Shown here: positions 33,415 to 41,663 of the stretch, in pieces
How the letters are laid out: each line of letters begins with the position of its first letter
How positions within the stretch are numbered: position 1 is the first letter of the stretch
Assembly: GCA_017533605.1 (NCBI GenBank)
Contig: JAFWKF010000004.1
Coordinates: forward strand, 1 to 64,000
Direction of reading: 5' to 3'
Origin: Candidatus Saccharimonadota bacterium
GTDB lineage: Bacteria; Patescibacteriota; Saccharimonadia; Saccharimonadales; Saccharimonadaceae
DNA: 64,000 nucleotides
Position numbers and translations under genes: made by a program
Notes under the pieces: generated by a model
What the model saw: the letters and a program-made list of their open reading frames with translations, nothing else
The model's database searches: none
What the model was told of the DNA's origin: nothing

Positions 33415-33681
33415 ATGGCGAATTGTACATTAGAAACATCAGAAAAGAGAATAGATGAACTGTATGACAGGTTTGTCCGCTATATCAACAAGGCTGACTG
33501 CCAGGAGATTACAATTTTTGAAGCCGCTGGCAAAGATAATCTCCACGATATAGACGACGAACTCTGTGATATTTTAACAATTCTGTTAAGTGATTCAAAT
33601 CGGAATCGTAAAAATCTTCTTGACAGAATTACCGTTCTGGCCCGCTCTGTTGAGCAGGCAATGGAGGAATGCACCTTTTAA
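33415..33681 (+). CDS. Small acidic protein of unknown function
   Basis: This 88-residue protein starts MANCTLETSEKRIDELYDRF and is helical and acidic, with cysteines at 4, near 25, near 47 and near 86. No domain is recognised. ATG 33415 follows AAGGAGGGG; TATAAT lies at 33364-33369, giving a leader of about 40 nt. A strong terminator follows directly. Like the genes at 22836, 29325 and 31948, it is monocistronic with a strong ribosome site, unlike the leaderless core genes. Confidence 0.72.
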   Translation: MANCTLETSEKRIDELYDRFVRYINKADCQEITIFEAAGKDNLHDIDDELCDILTILLSDSNRNRKNLLDRITVLARSVEQAMEECTF

Positions 33682-33688
33682 CCACCAG

Positions 33689-33718
33689 GCCTCGCCACTT
33701 TCACGGCGAGGCTTTTTA
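33689..33718 (+). terminator. Intrinsic terminator
   Basis: GCCTCGCC (33689-33696) pairs with GGCGAGGC (33705-33712), followed by a T-run, 8 nt after the stop of the small acidic gene. Confidence 0.92.
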
Positions 33719-33759
33719 TTCCTCTTGTGTTTTCTCTTAAAGTGTGATATAATAAGCAT

Positions 33760-35940
33760 ATGCCTGCAAGAAAGCGAAAATCAACACGAAAGCGCTCTAC
33801 GAAGCGCACTAAAAAAGAAGCTCCTATCGAGCACGAACTCCCCGGTGGTTTTTGGCGTCAAATTATTGCGGTTTTAATGATTGCCTTAGCACTTTTCTTT
33901 GTCATCACTTGGTTTGGTCAAGGCGGCACAGTTCTAAATGAAATTCATAAATTTATTCTCCAAGGCCTTGGCTTTGCTACTTATTTTATCCCACTCCTTC
34001 TCGTTTATTTAGCCGTCAGAATCTTCCGCAGCGAAACTAATCGCATCGCCACCCCGGTCTACTTTGCCAGTATCCTTATGGTTTTGTGGCTTTCTGGCAT
34101 CGCCGCCATCTGGAAAAACGGCGGCATCGTCGGTAGCTGGCTTAACTCTCTTTTCACTAATGTCCTGAGCCAAGGCGTAGTCATATTTATTTATATTGTC
34201 CTTATCTTTATTACTACTCTCTTCATTCTTCAGCTCTCACCCGTCACCCTATTTAAAGGAACCAAAAATATTACTCATCGTGCCAAAAATACCGAGCCTA
34301 AAGAGTCCAAAAAGGATAAAAAGCTCGGCCAGCTTGAAATAAAAGTCAATTCCGGTCTCGGCCCTACCGAAGTTTCTTCTGCCGATTCTAGTCGCTTAAG
34401 TAGAGCCCCATCTAAACCAGTCGCCGAAGCTCCCAAAGAGCCTACAGCTCTCGTCGCCATCTCCGACCCAGACTGGAAAATGCCCACTACCGATTTATTA
34501 GAAAAAAAGCAATCCCCAGCCGATGCTGGCAACATTCAGCAAAACGCCTATGTTATTAAATCTACGCTCGCCGAATTTGGCATTGACGTAGAAATGGAAG
34601 GTGCCAATGTTGGCCCTCGTGTTACTCAATATACTATGAAACCCCCTGCTGGCGTCAACTTGAGTAAAATAGTTGCTCGCGATAAAGAGCTCGCCTTGAA
34701 CCTCGCCGTAGACAAAATCCGTATCGAAGCTCCTATTCCAGGCACTCGCTCCGTCGGCGTAGAAATTCCTAACGCTCGCTCAGCCGATGTGCGTCTGCGC
34801 GCTGTCCTTGAATCCAGCGAATGGAAAAAAGCCACCGACCCGCTTGCCTTTGCGGTAGGTAAGGATATTTCTGGTAAAACCGTGGTTGCCAACCTCGCCA
34901 AAATGCCTCACCTCCTCATTGCTGGTACCACTGGTTCAGGTAAGTCCGTTATGACCAATACCCTCATTAGCTCCCTACTTTATCACAACGCTCCTTCCGA
35001 TATGAAGCTTATTATCGTTGATCCAAAGCAAGTAGAAATGGCTCAATATCAAGACATCCCGCACCTTCTCACTCCTATCATTACCGAAACCGAAAAAACC
35101 CTCTCTGCCATGAAATGGGCTGTTGGCGAAATGGAACGCCGCTATACGTCCATGGCCAAAGAAAAGGTTAAAAACATCGCTGATTATAACGCCAAAATTG
35201 CCGAAACCGCCACCGACGACGAAACCAAAAATAGCAAGATGCCATATATTGTCATCGTAATTGACGAGATGGCCGATCTCATGATGATGGCAGGCAAAGA
35301 CCTTGAGATGCTCATTGTTCGTATTGCTCAAAAAGGTCGCGCCGCCGGCATTCACCTCGTCCTCGCTACTCAGCGTCCAGAGGTCAAAGTTATTACTGGT
35401 CTCATTAAAGCTAACATCCCGGGCCGTATCGCCTTCGCCGTTGGCTCTCAAATGGATTCCCGTATCATGTTAGACCAAGGCGGCGCCGAAAAGCTTCTTG
35501 GTAAAGGCGACATGCTTCTCCTTACCACCGAGATGATGGGCAAACCTCGCCGTATTCAGGGCGCCTGGGCTTCTGATAAAGACATCAACGCCATCACCGA
35601 TTTTCTTCGCGACCAACGCCCACCCGAATACAACGATGAAGTTGTTTCCCAACCAGTCACCATTAAAGGTCTCAGTACAAGTAGTAGCGATTTAGGTGAC
35701 CTTGGCCGTCGTTTTGACCCTAGCGACCCACTAGTTCGCAAAGCCGTTGAAATCTCCCTTAGTAAAGGCAAATTCTCTACTGCCATGCTTCAAACCTACC
35801 TTGGCAAAGGCCATGGCTTCGTTTCCGGCCTAGCTATTTGGTTCGAGGAAATCGGCGTTATTGGCCCTCAAAACGGCAACAAACCTCGCGATCTCCTTAT
35901 CTCCTCTCTGGATGAGTTTGACGAGCTAGCTGGCTTATAG
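33760..35940 (+). CDS. ftsK: DNA translocase FtsK/SpoIIIE
   Basis: FtsK pumps chromosome DNA through the closing septum. The 726-residue protein has a basic N-terminus and four membrane helices at about 30-165, then a short Lys/Glu/Ser linker. The motor domain has Walker A AGTTGSGKSVMTN near 391, Walker B IVIDEMADLMMM near 507, and ATQRPEVKVITGLIKANIPGRIAF. A C-terminal winged-helix gamma domain follows (SKGKFSTAMLQTYLGKGHGFVSGLAIWFEEIG). TATAAT ends 6 nt before ATG 33760. With the Xer protein at 52864 it could serve dimer resolution. Confidence 0.96.
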   Translation: MPARKRKSTRKRSTKRTKKEAPIEHELPGGFWRQIIAVLMIALALFFVITWFGQGGTVLNEIHKFILQGLGFATYFIPLLLVYLAVRIFRSETNRIATPVYFASILMVLWLSGIAAIWKNGGIVGSWLNSLFTNVLSQGVVIFIYIVLIFITTLFILQLSPVTLFKGTKNITHRAKNTEPKESKKDKKLGQLEIKVNSGLGPTEVSSADSSRLSRAPSKPVAEAPKEPTALVAISDPDWKMPTTDLLEKKQSPADAGNIQQNAYVIKSTLAEFGIDVEMEGANVGPRVTQYTMKPPAGVNLSKIVARDKELALNLAVDKIRIEAPIPGTRSVGVEIPNARSADVRLRAVLESSEWKKATDPLAFAVGKDISGKTVVANLAKMPHLLIAGTTGSGKSVMTNTLISSLLYHNAPSDMKLIIVDPKQVEMAQYQDIPHLLTPIITETEKTLSAMKWAVGEMERRYTSMAKEKVKNIADYNAKIAETATDDETKNSKMPYIVIVIDEMADLMMMAGKDLEMLIVRIAQKGRAAGIHLVLATQRPEVKVITGLIKANIPGRIAFAVGSQMDSRIMLDQGGAEKLLGKGDMLLLTTEMMGKPRRIQGAWASDKDINAITDFLRDQRPPEYNDEVVSQPVTIKGLSTSSSDLGDLGRRFDPSDPLVRKAVEISLSKGKFSTAMLQTYLGKGHGFVSGLAIWFEEIGVIGPQNGNKPRDLLISSLDEFDELAGL

Positions 35941-35952
35941 TACAATAAACAT

Positions 35953-36663
35953 ATGCAATATGAGGATGGGAATACTTCGCCGCTCAGGGTTTTTTTCAGG
36001 AAGAAATGGGTCCGCCTTGTTTTAATTGCCGATGTTCTTATTATTATTGCTATTATCGTAGCCTTCATAATAAAAGCCAGTAGAGTCTCTACGCTTAATT
36101 TTAATGTTACCCCTCTAGATGCCACTATTTCTGTAAATGGCGATACTAGCTACTCTAATGGCGCCTATTCGGTGTCTCCCGGCACTTATCAAATCACCAT
36201 CTCTCACCCAGACCTAGAAACCAAGACTTTCACCGTTAATATCGACTCTCACTATGTTTCTACTATCACTACTTTCCTCACTGACGGAAATAACAACTTT
36301 GACTTCTATAAGCTAAAAGAGAACTACGGCTCCCTTCAAAAACTTATAGAAATCGCCTCCGCGGGCAACAATACCACCACCGACCATGACACCTCCGCCG
36401 AAGACTTTATCAAAGATTTCAAGCATATTTTATCTATTTATGAAAAACTTCCTATCAAAGATTATATTTATGCAGAATCAACGGCAAACGCCTCATCTGC
36501 TGGTTTTGCGATTCGCGAGGGAAAAGATGGCTGCGAAATGACTGCATGTCTCTTAGTAAACTACTACGGCGAAAACTTCAAAGACACAGTATTAGAAAAA
36601 ATCAAAGAGGCAGGGTATAATCCATCGGATTATCAAATTCTCTACGAAAGGTATAATCAATGA
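35953..36663 (+). CDS. Membrane-anchored protein with PEGA-like domain
   Basis: The 236-residue protein has a short cytoplasmic tail, a membrane helix at about 23-46 and a PEGA-like beta domain at about 50-110 (FNVTPLDATISVNGDTSYSNG, PGTYQITISHPD). A C-terminal alpha/beta domain follows, with paired cysteines near 194 and 199 (GCEMTACLL). PEGA domains are surface-exposed and often precede wall-binding or secreted modules. TACAAT lies 6 nt before ATG. Its TGA overlaps the ATG of the large hydrolase, so the two are coupled. Confidence 0.78.
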   Translation: MQYEDGNTSPLRVFFRKKWVRLVLIADVLIIIAIIVAFIIKASRVSTLNFNVTPLDATISVNGDTSYSNGAYSVSPGTYQITISHPDLETKTFTVNIDSHYVSTITTFLTDGNNNFDFYKLKENYGSLQKLIEIASAGNNTTTDHDTSAEDFIKDFKHILSIYEKLPIKDYIYAESTANASSAGFAIREGKDGCEMTACLLVNYYGENFKDTVLEKIKEAGYNPSDYQILYERYNQ

Positions 36664-39227
36664 TTTCGTTAAATCATAAAAAGATTATAGGGTGCCTTCC
36701 GATATCCCTTGTTTTCTTTATTTTTTCTAATCAATCTTGTTTTGCGTTAAATAACCAATTAGCATTATCAAATTCAGAATTAAACATTTTTTCTCAAAAC
36801 GACATTTTGTTTTATGACCCATCCGATTGTCTATCTAACGAGCTTGGAATTAACTCGGATAGTTGTTTCAAAATAGACAGCACTGTAGAAGCACCAGCTC
36901 AATGGTATCCAGAAGGATGCCTTGTGGGAACGGGTTGTAATGGTGGGATTTATAATGGCGACGGTACAGCTGCTTATACTAGACACGTCAATAATTTTCT
37001 GTTAAGTGATACTCAGTTTGATGACGATTTTGGTGGTATGCAATATATTTATGCCGAAAACTATGATGTTGATTTTAGTACCTGGCCAGCAACATTCACG
37101 CCAAACGGAAAAAATAGCACACAGAAATATTATTGGGTAGTATTGCCCGATCAAGCGTATGCAACTGATTTTGGAGAGACGTATGTAGCAACCTTTGAAA
37201 ATTTAAGTGAACCAGTTTACTTTATTACATACGATGTGCATCAATGCGGACACCAAAGTGAGCAGTATTGCGATAAGGCGAGATCAGATCCGGATGGAGT
37301 TAGCATCAGAAGCCAGTTTTTCGGAGCATTCACGAGAAATGCAGGTTCGCCCACTGAAGCTGCAAGAATAGCTGGAAAATTGACTTCGTTTTGCAGAATA
37401 AATGGCAAAAGCGAAGTTTTAGCAAGCGAGAATGCTAGCAACGCAACCAGAACAAATCTAGCGGCCGTTAATTCATCCAGTAGTTCTTCCAGCAACTCTT
37501 CTAGCGGCTCTGTTACCTGGCAAGACGGTTGGATTACTGGCGGTATATCCGGCTACACAAAAGAACCCGCAGAAGGCTCTGGTTATAGCCTCGGTGACGA
37601 TGCGCATAAGGGTCAGTTTATTAATAATAAACCAAATAAAATTCTTTTACATAGTACAGAAGGTGGGCCAGGAAATAGTAATAGCGGCCTAGCTATCTAT
37701 GGGGATAACGGTGGGATTTTCCCAGCTCATTTTACAATCAACCTAAAAGATAAGAAACTATATCAGCACTATTCAATTTATCAACCCGCTGACGCCATTA
37801 AATCCCATGATTACGCCGCAGGAGTTCAAATTGAAATAATAGGCTTTTCCAGGTCTAATACCAGTAGCCCATGGTATTTATTAAATGAAGCAAACTTTAG
37901 TAACGACGATTGGGCTTACTTAGGTAAGCTCCTAGACGCGATTAGCTTAGAAACGGGTATCCCGCTCACATCTAGCGTAAACTGGGAAAACCCGAGCAGA
38001 CTAAGCCTTGAAGATTTTAAATCATACGAAGGTATTTTAGGTCACATGCATGCTACCGATAATGACCATAATGATCCTAATAATATTTGGCCTATGGTTC
38101 AAAAAGCCATCGGCTCTGGCGGCTGTACTACTTATGAAGGCGAATACCCACATTATTCTCAAGGTGAAGAACCTTGGGGCAGTATGCCGTATGGCCCAGG
38201 CTGCACTTATGCTGGGTGTTCCTGTGGAGCCTCTTCTTTGGCTATGCTAGTAACATATGGTACCGGCCAAGATGTATTTCCAAATGATGTTGGCGACTAT
38301 TTAGGAAACTCTTACTACTGGCAGACAACTGGTGTAGGGGCTGCTGCATTAGACAAAAGAGTTGGTGAGAAATATGGTTTTGAAGCCGTAGGCGTTCAGT
38401 ATCATTCAAGAGAAGAAGCTGAGCGTTTAATGAGAGAATACTTAGACGAGGGCTACATGCTTCATTTTTCTGGACAAGGCGATGGGGACCCATTTAAAAA
38501 TCCAGCCGGACATTATATAGGTGTCTTTGGCTGGACGGGCAATGGCGACAATGTAATGGTCGCAAATTCTGGCGGCAATGGGAACGCCGAGATGAGCCTT
38601 CACGAATTAATTTATGCGGGTGCTCATGGCGGCGGCTTTTCGGCTATTAAAGCCAACAATAGCGTTAACCGTAGGTCGTGTAGCAATTACTGTAAAGGCC
38701 GAGGGACCAACAACGCAGAGGCTTCCATTAGCCAAGGCCTCACCGAAGAACAAGCTCAAAAAATTGCAGATTACTACAACAACCCATCTACGTCTATACC
38801 GCAAGGATACCCAGATAACACTAAAGAAAACTGTACGGCGTTCAGCGGTTGGTTTATTGCAAATCTAACAGACTTAACTGGCGGTAATACCTCAATCAAG
38901 CCCACTCGCGGGGACGGCTATTTAGTAGCCAGTAATCTAATTAGTGACTATAGTTTACAAGGAAGCGCAGGGCCTGCACTTTACTCCGTCTTTTCTAATT
39001 CTAGTCACGTTGTTGTCCAGGGCAGCACCAACCATACTGGCGTAATTGTGGGTATTGAAGGCGATGAGGTTATCACTATAGAAGCAGCTTGGGGAGGCTG
39101 GGCCGGGCAGTCCAACGGTCTCGCACGCGTCTTCCGTTACGAAATGCCAGAAGTCGGCATGACTTACGCTCAGCTCCAAGGCCACTTGAACACGAGTAAA
39201 ATCAATGAAATAATTGGAGGTAGTTAA
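36660..39227 (+). CDS. Secreted three-module peptidoglycan hydrolase: amidase, C39-like peptidase, CHAP-like
   Basis: The 855-residue protein has a signal peptide (about 1-29) and a cysteine-bearing N-terminal domain to about 260. A Ser-rich linker (near 272-288) follows. An N-acetylmuramoyl-L-alanine amidase type 2 domain lies at about 320-490: ILLHSTEGG with the first zinc His, then GHMHATDNDHNDPN. A C39-like papain-fold domain lies at about 500-670, with Cys in CSCGASS near 522 and His in AGHYIGVFG near 619. A CHAP-like domain lies at about 715-840, with Cys in ENCTAFSGW and His in NHTGVIVGI. It would be exported and cut wall stem peptides and glycan-peptide bonds, in its own wall or in that of a host. 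It is coupled to both neighbours. Confidence 0.85.
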   Translation: MISLNHKKIIGCLPISLVFFIFSNQSCFALNNQLALSNSELNIFSQNDILFYDPSDCLSNELGINSDSCFKIDSTVEAPAQWYPEGCLVGTGCNGGIYNGDGTAAYTRHVNNFLLSDTQFDDDFGGMQYIYAENYDVDFSTWPATFTPNGKNSTQKYYWVVLPDQAYATDFGETYVATFENLSEPVYFITYDVHQCGHQSEQYCDKARSDPDGVSIRSQFFGAFTRNAGSPTEAARIAGKLTSFCRINGKSEVLASENASNATRTNLAAVNSSSSSSSNSSSGSVTWQDGWITGGISGYTKEPAEGSGYSLGDDAHKGQFINNKPNKILLHSTEGGPGNSNSGLAIYGDNGGIFPAHFTINLKDKKLYQHYSIYQPADAIKSHDYAAGVQIEIIGFSRSNTSSPWYLLNEANFSNDDWAYLGKLLDAISLETGIPLTSSVNWENPSRLSLEDFKSYEGILGHMHATDNDHNDPNNIWPMVQKAIGSGGCTTYEGEYPHYSQGEEPWGSMPYGPGCTYAGCSCGASSLAMLVTYGTGQDVFPNDVGDYLGNSYYWQTTGVGAAALDKRVGEKYGFEAVGVQYHSREEAERLMREYLDEGYMLHFSGQGDGDPFKNPAGHYIGVFGWTGNGDNVMVANSGGNGNAEMSLHELIYAGAHGGGFSAIKANNSVNRRSCSNYCKGRGTNNAEASISQGLTEEQAQKIADYYNNPSTSIPQGYPDNTKENCTAFSGWFIANLTDLTGGNTSIKPTRGDGYLVASNLISDYSLQGSAGPALYSVFSNSSHVVVQGSTNHTGVIVGIEGDEVITIEAAWGGWAGQSNGLARVFRYEMPEVGMTYAQLQGHLNTSKINEIIGGS

Positions 39228-39228
39228 A

Positions 39229-39960
39229 TTGGAACCACAAAATCCTTACAAAATCACGATTAATCCAATTTCATTGGTATTCATCTTTATCCAAGTATTG
39301 ATTATCATTTTCGTTGCCATTTCTTTGCCGCAAATCTTCAAAAGCAACGAAATTACATGGAACGAAACAGAACGTCAACCACAAATCATTATCAAAGATT
39401 TATCAGAATCCGATCCAGATTTTGGGTCAGACAATGTATCCATTCTCCAAAATGAATTATTTAATGTAATATCCCAAGCAGATTTTAGTATTGACTCAGT
39501 AAAAGAATATAGCATTGTCCCAGATTCTTTCAAGACATTATATTTTGATTACTATCAAACCAAATTTGTTAGTTTTCTTATAGACATCCCAGAATTATCC
39601 AATCAATACCAAATCTTTTATAGTTATTCCTTCCCGAGTGGCGAAGCTCCAGATATGTTTATTTCAATCCTTTGTTCACCAGAAAGCAAAGATTGCACAG
39701 ACGCTAAAGGCCAGACCAGCCGCAATAAAATTGTTTCAGATTACCTAGGTTATTTTGACTTTGAATACTTCACCGCATATATGGATGAAGATAGTACGCC
39801 TACCATCACAATTAGCCCGATTGACCTTAATGCCACCGAAACAACCAAAAAGCTTTATATTAATAAAATCAAAGAAGCTATCCAGTCGCTCGGTATCTCC
39901 CCAGATTTATTCAAGTATAAAGTTCTCACTCAAGCAGACATGACATATCGCCTAGATTAA
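39229..39960 (+). CDS. Single-pass membrane protein of unknown function (TTG start)
   Basis: The 243-residue protein has one membrane helix at about 11-37 and an outer domain with alternating strands and helices and one pair of cysteines (ILCSPESKDCTD). No domain is recognised. TTG 39229 is preferred because GGAGGT lies 6-11 nt upstream; the upstream TTG at 39214 lies before that site. It begins 1 nt after the hydrolase stop. As third gene of the surface operon (PEGA protein, hydrolase, this protein) it may anchor, inhibit or export the hydrolase. Confidence 0.7.
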   Translation: MEPQNPYKITINPISLVFIFIQVLIIIFVAISLPQIFKSNEITWNETERQPQIIIKDLSESDPDFGSDNVSILQNELFNVISQADFSIDSVKEYSIVPDSFKTLYFDYYQTKFVSFLIDIPELSNQYQIFYSYSFPSGEAPDMFISILCSPESKDCTDAKGQTSRNKIVSDYLGYFDFEYFTAYMDEDSTPTITISPIDLNATETTKKLYINKIKEAIQSLGISPDLFKYKVLTQADMTYRLD

Positions 39961-39986
39961 CTCTTCCCAAAACCTCAAATCTATGC

Positions 39987-40036
39987 TATAATTATCCCAA
40001 TATCAGCTCAGCAAACAAGTAGTAATCTGTGTTTGC
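39987..40036 (+). promoter_or_regulatory. rpsF promoter and leader hairpin
   Basis: TATAAT (39987-39992, in TGCTATAAT) starts a leader of about 55 nt. In it GCAAACA (40011-40017) pairs with TGTTTGC (40030-40036) around a 12-nt loop. Known rpsF leaders bind the S6:S18 complex for autoregulation; whether this hairpin does so is inference. AAAGGAG follows before the ATG. Confidence 0.55.
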
Positions 40037-40054
40037 TTTAACCAAAGGAGTTTT

Positions 40055-40417
40055 ATGAAAGACTACGAACTCACAGTCTTGTTTCATCCTGACCTAGAGA
40101 TGAACCTAGACCCAGCTCTCGATAAAGTCAAAAAACTTATCGAGGCCAACAAAGGCAAAATTAAAAGCGAAGAAGACGACGGCAAAAAGCGCCTCGCCTA
40201 CTCAATTAATGGCCAGACATTCGCCATTTATCGCTTTTATAATCTAGAGCTTCCGGCTGAAGCTCCAGCCAAAATTTCATCCACTCTTAACATTTCAGAT
40301 GAAGTTTTGCGCTATCTTCTAGTTCGTACAGACGAAAGAAGAGCCAAACTTTCAGCCAAAAAAGCTGAAAAATCCGAAAAAGCCGAACAACCTACTAATG
40401 AAGAAAAAGGAGAATAA
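40055..40417 (+). CDS. rpsF: 30S ribosomal protein S6
   Basis: The 120-residue protein starts MKDYELTVLFHPDLE and contains the KKRLAYSINGQTFAIYRFYNLEL strand pair and LNISDEVLRYLLVRTDE, the standard S6 fold, with an extra Lys/Glu-rich C-terminal tail of about 25 residues. S6 binds S18 on the 30S platform. It is first in the operon rpsF-ssb-rpsR-efp-tlyA. Confidence 0.96.
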   Translation: MKDYELTVLFHPDLEMNLDPALDKVKKLIEANKGKIKSEEDDGKKRLAYSINGQTFAIYRFYNLELPAEAPAKISSTLNISDEVLRYLLVRTDERRAKLSAKKAEKSEKAEQPTNEEKGE

Positions 40418-40419
40418 TT

Positions 40420-40866
40420 ATGCGCGGTTTTTCTAAAGCAATTATTGCAGGTAACTTAACTCGCGATCCAGAGCTTCGCACCACTCCAAACGGTTCCAAC
40501 GTTTGCAGCTTCACGGTCGCAGTCAATCGCACCTTCCGCGATGCTAGTGGCGAACAAAAAGAAAGCGTTTCCTTTATTGACTGTTCCGCTTGGGGCAAAC
40601 TATCAGAGGTTATCAGTCAGTATGCCAAAAAGGGCTCTGGTGTTCTAGTTTGTGGTCGTCTAGATCAACGTAGTTGGGAAGACAAAACCACTGGCAACAA
40701 ACGTTCTCGTACTGAAATCGTGGTCGAAGATTTCAATTTCACTGGCGGCGCTCGTGGCGATGGCGGTTCTGCTAGCTTCAATGCTGGCACAGATGATACT
40801 CCATCTTCAGACATCCCAGACGATATTCCAGAAGAAGAAATTGATTTAAGTGACGTTCCGTTCTAA
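40420..40866 (+). CDS. ssb: Single-stranded DNA-binding protein
   Basis: The 148-residue protein has an OB fold (IIAGNLTRDPELRTTPNGSNVCSFTVAVNRTF, then FIDCSAWGKLSEVISQYAKKGSGVLVCGRLDQRSW). A Gly-rich linker follows, ending in the acidic protein-binding tip EEIDLSDVPF. It coats single-stranded DNA and recruits repair and replication proteins. Position between rpsF and rpsR is conserved in many bacteria. Confidence 0.97.
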   Translation: MRGFSKAIIAGNLTRDPELRTTPNGSNVCSFTVAVNRTFRDASGEQKESVSFIDCSAWGKLSEVISQYAKKGSGVLVCGRLDQRSWEDKTTGNKRSRTEIVVEDFNFTGGARGDGGSASFNAGTDDTPSSDIPDDIPEEEIDLSDVPF

Positions 40867-40896
40867 TAATAAACTAATGCGAAGGAGAGAGATTTT

Positions 40897-41094
40897 ATGA
40901 AAAGGATAAAAAGCGATCCAAATTTATACTTTGACTATCGCGACACTAAAACTTTGCAACGCTATATCGATGCCTATGGCCGTATCGAGCCAATTTCCAA
41001 AACTGGCCTCTCAGTCAAGCAACAGCGCCAATTGGCTGTAGCAATCAAGCGTGCTCGCCATCTAGCCTTATTACCTTTTGTTTCTAATAATTAG
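40897..41094 (+). CDS. rpsR: 30S ribosomal protein S18
   Basis: The 65-residue basic protein contains [50 protein letters not shown], a near-textbook S18. The N-terminal zinc cysteines of some S18 proteins are absent. It binds S6 and 16S rRNA on the platform. Strong AAGGAG lies upstream, and AGGAGG for the next gene overlaps its stop. Confidence 0.96.
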   Translation: MKRIKSDPNLYFDYRDTKTLQRYIDAYGRIEPISKTGLSVKQQRQLAVAIKRARHLALLPFVSNN

Positions 41095-41102
41095 GAGGGA
41101 AA

Positions 41103-41663
41103 ATGTACGGACCAACTGATTTAAAGAAAAATACCCTCATCACTTTAGATGGCCAGCCATTTAAGGTCGTTGAGTACTCTCAAAAAGTCATGGGCCGGGG
41201 TGGTTCCATTGTCAACGTGAAGGTTAAAAACCTCATCACTGGCGCCCTTCTTCCTAAGACTTTTAAAGGCCAAGAAAAAATTGAACCTGCCGAAGTCACT
41301 AACAAAAAGGTGCAATACCTTTATAAAGATGACGAAAAGTTCTATTTCATGGACCCAGAATCTTTTGAGCAATACGAGCTTCCAAAAGACATGGTCGGCG
41401 AATCTAGCGATTTTATGCGAGATGGCGATGAAATGGAAATCCAGTTTTATAATGGCACACCAATTAACTTGCAGCTACCTAAAAACATCTGGCTTGTAGT
41501 TACTTACACCGAAAACGCTGTCAAAGGTGACACCACCAGCTCAGTCATGAAAGACGCTACACTAGAAACCGGCGTTGTCATCAAAGTCCCTGCGTTTATT
41601 AAAGAAGGCGACATCGTCTCTGTGGATACAGAAACCTATGCCTACCGCGAAAGAAAGAAATAA
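41103..41663 (+). CDS. efp: Elongation factor P
   Basis: EF-P relieves ribosome stalling at polyproline. The 186-residue protein has the three beta-barrel domains: a KOW-like N-terminus (MYGPTDLKKNTLITLDGQPFKVVEYSQ), a central OB, and a C-terminal OB ending in FIKEGDIVSVDTETYAYRERKK. The tip of the functional loop reads VMGRGGS, with Arg where many EF-Ps have the modified Lys, so the modification is either Arg-directed or absent. Its last 26 nt overlap the chosen start of tlyA, and a palindromic element begins 4 nt after its stop. Confidence 0.96.
   Translation: MYGPTDLKKNTLITLDGQPFKVVEYSQKVMGRGGSIVNVKVKNLITGALLPKTFKGQEKIEPAEVTNKKVQYLYKDDEKFYFMDPESFEQYELPKDMVGESSDFMRDGDEMEIQFYNGTPINLQLPKNIWLVVTYTENAVKGDTTSSVMKDATLETGVVIKVPAFIKEGDIVSVDTETYAYRERKK

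Noticed and set aside
41575-41637. Earlier tlyA start inside efp
   Set aside because: It would add 21 residues read out of frame from conserved efp sequence, with no ribosome site.
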